Of a stretch of DNA of 64,000 bases, positions 26,167-33,893 are shown piece after piece. A program made the translations under genes and the position numbers. Origin of the DNA: Mycolicibacterium neoaurum VKM Ac-1815D. GTDB taxonomy: Bacteria > Actinomycetota > Actinomycetes > Mycobacteriales > Mycobacteriaceae. The notes beneath the pieces are model-generated. The model ran no database searches. It worked only from the letters and a program-made list of their open reading frames with translations, and was not told the origin of the DNA. The stretch is taken from NCBI RefSeq assembly GCF_000317305.3, contig NC_023036.2:4402001-4466000 (forward strand), written 5' to 3'. Position 1 is the stretch's first letter. Each line of letters opens with the position of its first letter.

Positions 26167-26328
26167 GTGAAGAAGCTGCTCTTGGCCAAGCCGAAGAAAA
26201 AGTGCTGCCGTAGCAAGCCCCGGTGCAAGAAGTGCCCGCTGGTCCTGCACAAGGTACAGAAGGCGGCGCACAACGGGATACGGGGCAAGGATCTGGAGAA
26301 GGTGTACAAGCTCGCCAGAAAGGCCTAG
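26167..26328 (+). CDS. 53-residue Lys/Cys-rich small protein divergent from typA
   Basis: Small ORF starting at GTG 26167 and ending TAG 26328. Residues 8-25 are rich in Lys, Arg and Cys: KPKKKCCRSKPRCKKCP has the cysteine pattern CC-x5-C-x2-CP, which could bind zinc or an RNA surface. The C-terminal half (GIRGKDLEKVYKLARK) is basic and helical. GC3 is high and the frame uses common mycobacterial codons, so coding is likely although no strong Shine-Dalgarno sequence precedes the start (GGCGTGC). I believe similar small proteins occur beside typA in other mycobacteria, but I cannot confirm this. A ribosome-related role is inferred only from composition and neighbour. Confidence 0.7.
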   Translation: MKKLLLAKPKKKCCRSKPRCKKCPLVLHKVQKAAHNGIRGKDLEKVYKLARKA

Positions 26329-26339
26329 TGAGCTGCGGT

Positions 26340-26372
26340 GATGCGGGTTTCACCCGGGAGCACCCCCGCATC
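26340..26372 (+). terminator. Hairpin after the small Lys/Cys-rich gene
   Basis: GATGCGGG (26340-26347) pairs with CCCGCATC (26365-26372), 11 nt after the TAG. The loop holds a CGGGTTTCACCCG mini-stem. No U-run follows. Confidence 0.45.
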
Positions 26373-26697
26373 GCGACGGCCCTGTCGACGGTATCCGGGC
26401 GGCGGTGTGGACACCGCCCACGGTGGCCCCGGCCACGCCCGTGCGAGCCGGCCACATCGCCGGCCGCACACCGGTCGCGACGATCCTCCAGGCGGCCCCG
26501 CGCACCGCTCGGAATGTGCCGCATGTCACTACCGGCGGGCTCGCGACCGAGAGTCTCCGACGGCACCCGCAGCGGTGTTGCCGGCAACCCGACACCGCGC
26601 CCGCCGGTGCACATCGGCGGAGGAGAGCGCGCCGCTGAGCAAACCTGACGGCGGCCAATGGACCGTCGATTGACGGGCATTCGCACACGCCCTGCTA

Positions 26698-26712
26698 CTG
26701 AGAACTTCTCAG
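26698..26712. promoter_or_regulatory. Perfect 15-bp dyad in a gene-free region
   Basis: CTGAGAA-C-TTCTCAG, two 7-bp arms around one base, lies 159 nt upstream of the exported-protein gene at 26871 and in a locally AT-richer segment. It is operator-like; no cognate regulator is adjacent. Confidence 0.4.
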
Positions 26713-26870
26713 ATTCCCAATTACCCTGCTCGTCAATACATCTCGGGCAGCAAAGCCGTACACGCGACCCGAAGGCGCCAATCGGCGAGGCCCCTGATGG
26801 TAACGTTCGCCGTTCCTGAGCGACGAGTAGAGCGACCATATTGGTCCGATGTGACGAAGGGTTCGAGCCG

Positions 26871-27245
26871 ATGCCGGAGAACACCAGAAGCGTGTGGCGC
26901 CTCGCCACCAAGATGACCGCCATGGGCCTGGGCACCGCTGCCGTCGCCGCCGCGTTCGCCACCGTCGGCGCGGCCACCGCCGCCGCGGACGTCAAAGAGA
27001 TCACCCCGCGGCCCAACGTGACCAGTCGGCAGGCTTCGGAGTTCGACAAGAACGCGTTGCGTCGCTCGGGTCACGGTGTCGCGCGTGGCGCGCTGGCCGA
27101 CAACCGTCGCGCCGACGGCGGCGGCATCCAAACCCAGGGCGAGGTCCGCGACGGCGTCATCGCCGTGCCCGGCACCACCTCCAACCCCTTCGGCGTGCGC
27201 CCCAACGGTCAGTTCCGGCGCGGCGCACCGCTGGGCAGCTGGTAG
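26871..27245 (+). CDS. Small exported hypothetical protein
   Basis: Protein of 124 residues starting at ATG 26871 (MPENTRSVW), with a basic N-region and a hydrophobic core (MGLGTAAVAAAFATVGAATA) ending near AAADV, a likely Sec signal peptide. The mature part is about 85 residues, polar, rich in Arg, Gly and Asn, and ends in NGQFRRGAPLGSW. No cysteines are present. No family is recognised. It is convergent with mutT2, with 22 nt between stops. A GACCA-TAT-TGGTC dyad lies 25 nt upstream of the start. Confidence 0.78.
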   Translation: MPENTRSVWRLATKMTAMGLGTAAVAAAFATVGAATAAADVKEITPRPNVTSRQASEFDKNALRRSGHGVARGALADNRRADGGGIQTQGEVRDGVIAVPGTTSNPFGVRPNGQFRRGAPLGSW

Positions 27246-27267
27246 CAAACACCGTCAAAAAGAACCC

Positions 27268-27654
27268 TCAGCTCAACGCGGCCGTCAGCTCGGGTATCCA
27301 GGCACGGTCGGCAGGCACCCAGGCCAGCCCGTCGAGGTCGGCGGCACGCACCCAGCGCAATGCCTGGTGGTCATGGGGATGCGGACTTCCCGACCGCAGG
27401 GTCACCAGATGGGCGCGCATCGTCATCGTCGGGCTCAGCACCACCTGCGCGGCCAGCGGGTCGCCGACGCTGACCTCGACACCGAGTTCTTCGCGCAATT
27501 CACGGGTCAGCGCGTCGGCTTCGCTCTCTCCGGGCGCCACCTTGCCGCCGGGCAACTCCCACAGCCCGCGCAGTTCGACGGGACGTAGCCGCTGGGCCAC
27601 CAGCAGCGCGCCGCCGGAAATCAGCGCACCCGCAACGACGATCTGCTCGGTCAT
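27268..27654 (-). CDS. mutT2: Nudix (d)NTP pyrophosphohydrolase
   Basis: MutT-type pyrophosphohydrolase of 128 residues. The Nudix box is complete: GGKVAPGESEADALTRELRE followed by ELGV. The start is ATG 27654 (MTEQIVVAGAL), 27 nt from the divergent phhB start. The placement between phhB and the typA region matches mutT2 (Rv1160), whose product degrades dCTP and its oxidised or methylated forms. Substrate preference cannot be read from the sequence. Confidence 0.9.
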   Translation of the reverse strand: MTEQIVVAGALISGGALLVAQRLRPVELRGLWELPGGKVAPGESEADALTRELREELGVEVSVGDPLAAQVVLSPTMTMRAHLVTLRSGSPHPHDHQALRWVRAADLDGLAWVPADRAWIPELTAALS

Positions 27655-27681
27655 CGGGTCCGACGGTATACCGTCGGATCC

Positions 27682-27966
27682 ATGGCTGTATTGACCGACG
27701 ACCGCGTCGACGCGGTGCTGGGCGAGCTGAACGGCTGGGAGCGGTCCGAGGGCGCGTTGCGCAGATCGGTGGAGTTCCCGACGTTTCTGGACGGTATCGG
27801 CGCGGTCAGCCGCATCGCCGAGCTCGCCGAACGAAAAGACCACCATCCCGACATCGATATTCGTTGGCGCACAGTAAAACTGGCGCTGGTCACGCATTCC
27901 GAAGGCGGGATCACGGACAAGGATGTGGAGCTGGCGAAGGCGATCGATCAGCTGCTCGTCGACTGA
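27682..27966 (+). CDS. phhB: Pterin-4-alpha-carbinolamine dehydratase
   Basis: Small enzyme of 94 residues that dehydrates 4a-hydroxytetrahydropterin. The conserved active-site motif is ELAERKDHHPDIDIRWRTVK, with paired histidines, followed by LVTHSEGGITDKDVELAKAI. This is a full-length single-domain family member. Aromatic amino-acid hydroxylases are not nearby, so the role may be in another pterin pathway. Its last 56 nt overlap the 3' end of the convergent pimE gene. Confidence 0.93.
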   Translation: MAVLTDDRVDAVLGELNGWERSEGALRRSVEFPTFLDGIGAVSRIAELAERKDHHPDIDIRWRTVKLALVTHSEGGITDKDVELAKAIDQLLVD

Positions 27967-29080
27967 ACGGGCGGCTGCGGGCGGCCAACCACCCGAGGGT
28001 GAGCACGGTGGCCACCGGGTAGACCAGACCCGCCCAGGCCAGCTGCCACGGCCTGCCGATCTCCCAGATGGTCGGCTGGGCGAAGCTCAGCAACCAGGGC
28101 ACGCCGATCAGCGTCAGCACCAACCAACCCCAGCCGAGCACCCGGGCACCCAGGCTGTCGCGCAACGGTCCGTGCACCATCCAGATCATCAACGGGATCA
28201 ACCACACCCAGTGATGCGTCCACGAGATCGGCGACAACAACAGCCCGAACAGCTGCACGATGAGGATGCCGCCGAGGCGATCACCGGTGCCGACCGCGCG
28301 CCATGCGAGGACGGCGAGTACGGCGGTGAGCGCAAGGGCCACCAGCACGGCAGGCCCGTACCCGGCGTCATGGCCCACGATGCGCGAGATGGCGCCGCGC
28401 CATGACTGGTTGAACGAGGTGCCGATGGGCCCGACCCGGCTTGCGTCGCCGAGCAGATCGGTGAAGTAGTAGCGGGCCTGCTCCCCGACCACCAGAGCCG
28501 ACACGCCGATGGTGGCCGCGAACACCACGGCCGAGAACACCGCGACACCCCAGCGCCGCACCCCCACGAAGTACAGACCCGCTACCGCGGGGGTCAGTTT
28601 GACACCGGCGGCCAGGCCGACCAGCAGACCCGACAACCACCATCTGCTGCTCTGCACCGCCCACAGCACGGCCAGCACCAGCACCACGTTGATCTGGCCG
28701 TAGTCGAAGGTGCTGCGCAGAGGTTCGGTCCAGATCCCGACGGCGGTCCAGGCCATGGCCGGCCGGGTATCGGTGCAGCCCAGCAGGTTCAGACTGATGC
28801 GCACCACACCGTAGAGGGCGGCGAAGATGCCGAGTTGCCAGATGAACGCCACCAGGGCAAAGGGCAACAGGCTCAGCGGGTAGAAGACCACGGCGGCGAA
28901 CGGCGGGTAGGTGAACGGCAGCGGGAAGTCCGGGGTCTGCTCGGCGTAGACGTAGTCATACAGCGCGCCCGGGGTTTCCAGCGTGTCGGCGCCGCCCACG
29001 TAGACGTGCAGATCCACGAAGTTCGCCCCGTTGGGCACCAGGTAGGTCCACGCCAGCCGGGCCAGGATGCTCAACACCAA
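27911..29080 (-). CDS. pimE: Polyprenol-phosphate-mannose-dependent mannosyltransferase
   Basis: GT-C membrane mannosyltransferase that adds an alpha-1,2-mannose in polar PIM synthesis. The visible protein has 389 residues with the conserved luminal loop YLVPNGANFVDLHVYVGGAD (including the Asp-His segment), then TYPPFAAVVFYPLSL and about eight more membrane helices. The start is unclear: the frame stays open upstream (RWAPLLLVLSIL belongs to helix 1) but offers only TTG 29080, GTG 29077 and TTG 29074, so the annotated start probably cuts the true N-terminus, or a non-standard codon is used. Its 3' end overlaps phhB. Confidence 0.9.
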   Translation of the reverse strand: MVLSILARLAWTYLVPNGANFVDLHVYVGGADTLETPGALYDYVYAEQTPDFPLPFTYPPFAAVVFYPLSLLPFALVAFIWQLGIFAALYGVVRISLNLLGCTDTRPAMAWTAVGIWTEPLRSTFDYGQINVVLVLAVLWAVQSSRWWLSGLLVGLAAGVKLTPAVAGLYFVGVRRWGVAVFSAVVFAATIGVSALVVGEQARYYFTDLLGDASRVGPIGTSFNQSWRGAISRIVGHDAGYGPAVLVALALTAVLAVLAWRAVGTGDRLGGILIVQLFGLLLSPISWTHHWVWLIPLMIWMVHGPLRDSLGARVLGWGWLVLTLIGVPWLLSFAQPTIWEIGRPWQLAWAGLVYPVATVLTLGWLAARSRPFSRRAADRSPSPAPHPCP

Positions 29081-29313
29081 CAGCAGCGGCGCCCAGCGAT
29101 GGAGCTGCGCGGTCGGGGAGGTGTCACGGTCGGTGTTTACCGGCCCGACTCTATCGACCGAGACGCAGACGGTGCCGCTGCGCTCCCGCCGTAGGTGAAT
29201 CCCCGACGCCCGGGGACATCAGATCCCGGCGAGGACTCGCGCTCGACGCCCGGAACGCGGTTCCGATCACCATCGGCGCACGCCTCCGTAACGGTTGAAT
29301 AAACCACACTCCT

Positions 29314-29336
29314 GTCACTTGAGTAACACCAGTAAC
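29314..29336. promoter_or_regulatory. MtrA-box-like direct repeats upstream of the Ala/Pro-rich protein genes
   Basis: Three pentamers, GTCAC (29314), GTAAC (29323) and GTAAC (29332), recur with an exact 9-bp period. On the other strand the last two read GTTACtggtGTTAC, which matches the GTTACnnnnGTTAC consensus of the actinobacterial MtrA response regulator. The array is 48 nt before the GTG start at 29384. A fourth GTAAC is at 29288. Confidence 0.55.
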
Positions 29337-29383
29337 TCGCTACCTTCGGTTTCAGACGTGCCGCCAACGAAACGGGGAGAACC

Positions 29384-29959
29384 GTGTCATCTTTCAGAAA
29401 ACTGTTTGCCACCAGCATGATTGCCGGTGCCGGCGCGGCCGTGGCCGCGTTGACCCTGAGCCCGGCCGCGGTGGCCGAACCGGCTCCCCCGGTGCCCAAC
29501 CCGCCGGCGATCCCCGGCGCACCGAACGTGCCGTTCGCACCGCAACTGGCCAGCATCCAGACCGTCGCCCCGCAGATCATCCAGGGTTTCGCCTCGGTGC
29601 TCACCGGCGGTAACCAGGCCCCCAGCACCCTGCCGGTCGATCCGATCACCCCGGCCGGTGCTCCGCTGACCCAGGCCGCGGCCACCCTGCCCGGCGCCGT
29701 GCCTGCCGCCGCGGGCCCCGCCGCCGCTGCCGCTCCCGCCGCCGCGATGGCCGGAATGCAGAACCTGGTGCCCGGACTCGCCGGCCTGATGCCTGCCGGC
29801 ACCCCGCTGGCGGGTCTGCTCCCCGCGACCGGCGTCGCTCCCGCCGCGGCACCGGCAGCACCGGGTGCACCCGCCGCACCGGCGGCGGGCCTGCCCAACC
29901 CCTCGGATGCCGCCCAGTCGCTGGTGCCGATGTTCGTTCCGCTGTCGGGCCTGCCCTGA
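29384..29959 (+). CDS. Secreted Ala/Pro-rich protein (Rv1158c-like)
   Basis: Exported protein of 191 residues from GTG 29384 with GGGGAGA upstream. The signal peptide runs to LSPAAVAEPA (about residue 32). The mature part is Pro/Ala-rich, with PPVPNPPAIPGAPNVPFAPQ and runs of PAAAPAAP. A central segment, LASIQTVAPQIIQGFASVLT, looks structured. It is followed 44 nt later by a second Ala/Pro-rich gene, as at the Rv1158c-Rv1157c pair, and is divergent from pimE. The function is unknown; a cell-wall location is likely. The GTCAC/GTAAC repeats upstream suggest MtrA control. Confidence 0.85.
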   Translation: MSSFRKLFATSMIAGAGAAVAALTLSPAAVAEPAPPVPNPPAIPGAPNVPFAPQLASIQTVAPQIIQGFASVLTGGNQAPSTLPVDPITPAGAPLTQAAATLPGAVPAAAGPAAAAAPAAAMAGMQNLVPGLAGLMPAGTPLAGLLPATGVAPAAAPAAPGAPAAPAAGLPNPSDAAQSLVPMFVPLSGLP

Positions 29960-30003
29960 TCAGCAACGCCGCCGACACAACCACCACCTAGCCAGGGGGA
30001 GAC

Positions 30004-30975
30004 ATGCCATCGATCCGGACCACGCTGACCAGTGCCACGGCCACCGCGCTCGTGATGCTGGGCGGGGGCTCGGTGATACCTGCCCACGCTGATCCGGCCG
30101 CGCCCATGCCGCTGCCGATCAACAATCTGCAGGCACCGGGATTACCGGCGATGGAGACTCTCGGACCCGCCATCCAGCAGGCCGCCGCCAACCCGGGCGA
30201 TGCGGCGTCGATGCTGATGGCGGCCGCCGCCGCGTTCGCGGGAAACGCGGCGGCCCCGGCTGATTCGCAGAACCTGGCCACCGCGGTCAACCAATTCGCC
30301 GCCGCGCCGCAGGTACACACCCCTGCGGCCGGCGCGGGCGCCGAAGCGCACCTGCCCGCCGGGATCAACCCCGCCTACTCGGTGGGCCCGATCCCCGATG
30401 CCATGCCCGCGGCCCCCGAGGCCGCCGTCGACGCGCCCGTGGTCCCGGCACCCGAAGCGGTGCCCCCGGCCCCGGCCCCGGCCGAACCGCTGGCCGCGGC
30501 GGCCGCACCCGCTCCCGCGCCAGGACCGGTGCCGGCGCCCGGCGCGATGCCCGACTTCGGCCCGGACGCGCCCACCACACAAGACTTCATGTACCCGTCG
30601 ATCAGCAACGGGTGCCTCAAAGACGGCGGCAACGTGCTGGCCGCCGCGATCTCGGTCGCCGGTCCGGCGAAGATTCCCGCGCCCGGCCCGGGACCCGGCC
30701 AGACCGCCTACATCTTCACCGCCATGGGCACACCGGGACCGGCCGCCGAACAGAAGCTGCCCCTCAATGTCACCTGGGTGAACCTGAGCACCGGAAAGTC
30801 CGGCACCGCGACGCTCAAACCGCAGGCCGATATCAACCCGGCAGGCCCGACCACGCTGACCGCCATCGCCGACACCGGTTCGGGCAGCATCATGTCGACC
30901 ATCTTCGGTCAGGTCACCACCACCGAGAAGCAGTGCCAGTTCATGCCCACCATCGGCTCGACGGTGGTGCCCTAG
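30004..30975 (+). CDS. Secreted Ala/Pro-rich protein (Rv1157c-like)
   Basis: Exported protein of 323 residues. The signal peptide (MPSIRTTLTSATATALVMLG...) is cleaved near AHADPAAPM. A Pro/Ala linker (about 130-180) leads to a C-terminal domain of about 140 residues that contains two cysteines (SNGCLKDGGN and TEKQCQFMP), probably a disulfide, and the conserved-looking stretch QTAYIFTAMGTPGPAAEQ. The start ATG 30004 has GGGGGAG upstream. It is probably cotranscribed with the preceding gene (44 nt). The function is unknown. Confidence 0.87.
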   Translation: MPSIRTTLTSATATALVMLGGGSVIPAHADPAAPMPLPINNLQAPGLPAMETLGPAIQQAAANPGDAASMLMAAAAAFAGNAAAPADSQNLATAVNQFAAAPQVHTPAAGAGAEAHLPAGINPAYSVGPIPDAMPAAPEAAVDAPVVPAPEAVPPAPAPAEPLAAAAAPAPAPGPVPAPGAMPDFGPDAPTTQDFMYPSISNGCLKDGGNVLAAAISVAGPAKIPAPGPGPGQTAYIFTAMGTPGPAAEQKLPLNVTWVNLSTGKSGTATLKPQADINPAGPTTLTAIADTGSGSIMSTIFGQVTTTEKQCQFMPTIGSTVVP

Positions 30976-30985
30976 ATCGGCTGCC

Positions 30986-31135
30986 TCAGTAGGCCATGAA
31001 CAGGATCATCTCGCGGTCGTACTCACGCCCGGGATGTGATTCGGACAGATGCGCCTGCGCCTTGGCGACCAGGTCGTCCTCATCGGCGCCCTGAATGGCT
31101 TCTCCGCAGGGGCAGTTCAGATGTGTCTTGGCCAT
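30986..31135 (-). CDS. DUF1059-type small protein
   Basis: 49-residue protein from ATG 31135: MAKTHLNCPCGEAIQGADED, then DLVAKAQAHLSESHPG and ending EMILFMAY. The CPCG motif near the N-terminus and the AHLSESHP segment are the signature of the DUF1059 family, small zinc-finger-like proteins of unknown role. It is convergent with the Ala/Pro-rich gene (10 nt between stops) and divergent from the nitroreductase gene (35 nt). Confidence 0.82.
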   Translation of the reverse strand: MAKTHLNCPCGEAIQGADEDDLVAKAQAHLSESHPGREYDREMILFMAY

Positions 31136-31170
31136 ATGTCCACAATCGCATACACGCCAAGATGGTGAGC

Positions 31171-31827
31171 ATGGACACCTACGACGTCATGCGTACGACC
31201 GGCGCGGTACGCCAGTTCACCGGTGAACCGCTGCCCGATGAGACGCTGACCCGCATCCTGGACAACGCCCGGTTCGCGCCCAGCGGCGGCAACAGGCAGG
31301 GCACCCACGTCATCGTGATCCGCGACGAGGCCACCAAGTCGGCGCTGGCCGATCTGAGCGTGACGGGCGCGCGACGCTATATCGCCCAGAAGCGCCACGG
31401 CGAAAGCCCGTGGAATCCCTTGCATCCCATGGGTGTGACCGATGAGGACCTGGCCGCGGTGCAGGTGCCGCGGGCCACCCATCTGCTCGACGCCGAGGTG
31501 CTGCTGGTGATTTGCGTCGACCTCGGCGTGGTCGCGGCCTTCGACCAGGACCTCGACCGCATCGGCGTGGTGGCGGGCGCCTCGGTGTATCCGCTGGTGT
31601 GGAACATCCTGCTGGCCGCGCGGAACGAGGGCTTCGGCGGTGTCTTGACGACGATGGCCATCGCCGAGGAACCGGCGGTGAAGCAACTGCTCGCGATTCC
31701 CGATGACCACGCGCTGGCCGCGGTGCTGCCGCTGGGTAAGCCCGTCACACAGGTCCGCAGACTGACCCGCAAACCGGTCTCGGAGTTCGTCACCCGGGAG
31801 CGCTTCGACGGCCCCGCGTTCGGTTGA
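31171..31827 (+). CDS. Nitroreductase-family protein
   Basis: FMN-dependent oxidoreductase fold, 218 residues. Near the N-terminus TTGAVRQFTGEPLPDETL and NARFAPSGGNRQGTHVIVIR match the FMN-binding start of the family, and GASVYPLVWNILLAARNEGF with GFGGVLTTM is the second half of the flavin site. ATG 31171 is preceded by GGTGAG; ATG 31162 is an alternative three codons longer. The substrate may be a quinone, a nitro compound or another acceptor. It is followed by a long inverted repeat. Confidence 0.88.
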   Translation: MDTYDVMRTTGAVRQFTGEPLPDETLTRILDNARFAPSGGNRQGTHVIVIRDEATKSALADLSVTGARRYIAQKRHGESPWNPLHPMGVTDEDLAAVQVPRATHLLDAEVLLVICVDLGVVAAFDQDLDRIGVVAGASVYPLVWNILLAARNEGFGGVLTTMAIAEEPAVKQLLAIPDDHALAAVLPLGKPVTQVRRLTRKPVSEFVTRERFDGPAFG

Positions 31828-31881
31828 CTCTGCGGTGACGGCGCGCGCTACTCGCACTTTCGCGCCGCAAGTGCAGAGTCA
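31825..31881. terminator. Nested inverted repeat between convergent genes
   Basis: TGACTCTGC (31825-31833) pairs with GCAGAGTCA (31873-31881), and inside it GGCGCG (31840-31845) pairs with CGCGCC (31861-31866). The left arm includes the nitroreductase stop codon. A bidirectional terminator is likely. Confidence 0.65.
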
Positions 31882-31888
31882 GCTGGTG

Positions 31889-32473
31889 TTAGGCCTGCTT
31901 CGCAGCCTTCGCGGCGGCCTTCATCTTCTTCTTGTACGCCCGCACCTCCTGCAGCGAGTCGGCGTCGACGACGTCGGCGACCGACATGTGCGTGCCCGCC
32001 TTGCCGTAATCCCCTGCCGCGGCTCGCCATCCCTTCGGCGTCACGCCATACTGCTTGCCCAGCAGCGCGAGGAAGATCCGCGCCTTCTGGTCACCGAAGC
32101 CCGGTAGCCGCTTGAGCCGGCGCAGCACCTCCGCGCCATCGGGATCTCCCTCGGTCCACAGACGGCTCACGTCACCGTCGTACTCGTCGACGATGGCCTG
32201 GGCCAGCGCCTGCAGCCGAGTGGACATCGAACCCGGGAAACGGTGGATCGCCGGGGTTTCCGAGCACAGCGCGGTGAACTCGTCGGGGTTGTAGTCGGCG
32301 ATCACCCGCGCATCCACGTCACCGATGCGGTCGGCGATCTTCTTCGGCCCGGCGAACGCCACCTCCATCGGGATCTGCTGGTCCAGCATCATCCCGACCA
32401 GCAGCGCGAACGGGTTCGATTCAAGTAATGCGTCCGCCGCTGGATCTTGGGTCAGGCACAGATTCCCGGTCAT
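31889..32473 (-). CDS. HhH-GPD-type base-excision repair-like protein
   Basis: Predicted 194-residue protein, the size I recall for Rv1156. The helix-hairpin-helix segment LKRLPGFGDQKARIFLALLG and the first helices NPFALLVGMMLDQQIPMEVA are typical of HhH-GPD glycosylases. The C-terminus is Lys/Ala-rich (YKKKMKAAAKAAKQA). The usual catalytic Asp region after the hairpin is not obvious, and no iron-sulfur cysteines are present, so enzymatic activity is unproven. ATG 32473 is well placed; the gene is convergent with the nitroreductase gene and divergent from the M20 gene. Confidence 0.85.
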   Translation of the reverse strand: MTGNLCLTQDPAADALLESNPFALLVGMMLDQQIPMEVAFAGPKKIADRIGDVDARVIADYNPDEFTALCSETPAIHRFPGSMSTRLQALAQAIVDEYDGDVSRLWTEGDPDGAEVLRRLKRLPGFGDQKARIFLALLGKQYGVTPKGWRAAAGDYGKAGTHMSVADVVDADSLQEVRAYKKKMKAAAKAAKQA

Positions 32474-32545
32474 GCCGGCAAGCCTACGACGTCCAGTTTC
32501 GCCAGAACCGCCGACGGCAGCGCGACTCCTGCCAGACTGGCGAAC

Positions 32546-33784
32546 ATGAGCGCAGCCTCCGCGGTGCTGCACCGGCTCGCCGAGATCAGGTCCTGGCAGG
32601 AGGACCTGTACCGCGATCTGCACCAGCACCCCGAGCTGTCCCACCACGAACACCGCACCGCACGGCTGGTCGCCGACCGGTTGCGCGCCACCGGTTACGA
32701 CGTGCACGAGCGGATCGGAGGCACCGGGGTCGTCGGCATCCTGCGCAACGGCAGCGGTGGGTCGGTGCTGCTGCGCGCCGATATGGACGCGCTACCCGTC
32801 CAGGAGGCCACCGACCTGCCGTATGCAAGCTCCGCGCGCAGCGGCGACGTGCCCGTCATGCACGCCTGCGGCCACGATGTGCATGTCACCTGCCTGCTCG
32901 GCGCCGCCAGCTTGCTCGCCGAGGCCACCAAGGATTGGTCGGGGACCCTGATCGCCCTCTTCCAACCAGCCGAGGAGACCGGCGACGGTGCCCGTGGCAT
33001 GGTCGAGGACGGCCTGGCCGATCTCCTCCCGCCGGTGGATGTCGCACTGGCCCAACACGTTTTCCCGATACCGGCAGGCCGGGTCGTGACGCACCCCGGC
33101 CCGATCCTGGCGGCCGCCGACAGCATCCGGATCACCGTCTACGGCCGCGGTGCACACGGTTCGATGCCGCAGTCCGGGGTCGACCCGGTGGTGCTCGCGG
33201 CGATGATCGTGCTGCGCCTTCAGACCATCGTGTCCCGGGAGGTCGCCGCCACCGACACCGTGGTCCTGACCGTCGGCGCCATTCACGCCGGCAGCAAGAG
33301 CAACGTGATCTCCGACCGCGCCGTGCTGGAGGTCAATCTGCGCACCTACGACGATGGCGTCCGCGAGACGGTGCTGGCCGCGATCCGGCGCGTCGTCACC
33401 GCCGAATGCCAGGCATCGAATTCCGCGAAGGAACCCGATTTCGAGCTGTACGACCGGTTCCCCCCGACCGTCAACGATGAAACCGTCACCGCACGGGTCG
33501 GCGACGCCTTTACCGGGTTCTTCGGCGAACGGCATGGGCCGATCGGGGCAGGCGCGGCCAGCGAGGACTTCAGCGACCTCCCCCGTGCGCTCGGCGCGCC
33601 GTACACCTTCTGGGGTATCGGCGGCATCGACGAACGGCTGTACCGCGAGGCGGTCGACTCCGGCCGTGTCGCTCAGGACATCCCGGTCAATCACTCACCA
33701 ACATTCGCGCCCGTCATCCAGCCCACCTTGGACACCGGCACCCAGGCCCTCGTGGTCGCCGCGCTGGCCTGGTTGGCGACCTAG
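32546..33784 (+). CDS. M20-family amidohydrolase/peptidase
   Basis: Zinc hydrolase of 412 residues of the hippurate-hydrolase/IAA-amino-acid hydrolase type. Metal motifs are DMDALPVQE, MHACGHDVHV and FQPAEETGDGARGM; the lid-domain segment GRGAHGSMPQSGVDPV also matches. A final GAGAASEDFSDL supplies the last metal ligand. Substrates are probably N-acyl amino acids. ATG 32546 has no strong ribosome-binding site. It begins the accessory block between the Rv1156- and Rv1155-like genes. Confidence 0.92.
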   Translation: MSAASAVLHRLAEIRSWQEDLYRDLHQHPELSHHEHRTARLVADRLRATGYDVHERIGGTGVVGILRNGSGGSVLLRADMDALPVQEATDLPYASSARSGDVPVMHACGHDVHVTCLLGAASLLAEATKDWSGTLIALFQPAEETGDGARGMVEDGLADLLPPVDVALAQHVFPIPAGRVVTHPGPILAAADSIRITVYGRGAHGSMPQSGVDPVVLAAMIVLRLQTIVSREVAATDTVVLTVGAIHAGSKSNVISDRAVLEVNLRTYDDGVRETVLAAIRRVVTAECQASNSAKEPDFELYDRFPPTVNDETVTARVGDAFTGFFGERHGPIGAGAASEDFSDLPRALGAPYTFWGIGGIDERLYREAVDSGRVAQDIPVNHSPTFAPVIQPTLDTGTQALVVAALAWLAT

Positions 33785-33893
33785 GTCCCGCCGGCGCCGG
33801 CGTCCGTTCTCCAGAACCGCGATTCCCGAGACGATCTCGGCGCGGTGTGCGACCGTGATCCCCTGACCAGCACACAACCGGAGGAGACGGCCC

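Larger units (their letters stand above)
26329..26870. other. 542-nt stretch without a supported gene
   Basis: Between the Lys/Cys-rich small gene and the exported protein at 26871. Several open frames cross it but show Arg/Pro-rich composition typical of non-coding GC-rich DNA. It holds a hairpin just after the small gene (26340-26372), a perfect 15-bp dyad (26698-26712) and a GACCA-TAT-TGGTC dyad (26834-26846) just upstream of the next start. In the tuberculosis genome the nar operon lies here, so this may be a deletion scar. Confidence 0.5.

Noticed and set aside
26350..26688. Open frame on the minus strand in the gene-free stretch
   Set aside because: Cys/Arg-rich without homology-like pattern and no Shine-Dalgarno; treated as chance.
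29308..29340. CACTTGAGTAACACC as a CRISPR-like or iteron origin element
   Set aside because: Only three short copies at a promoter position; an MtrA-type box explains it better.
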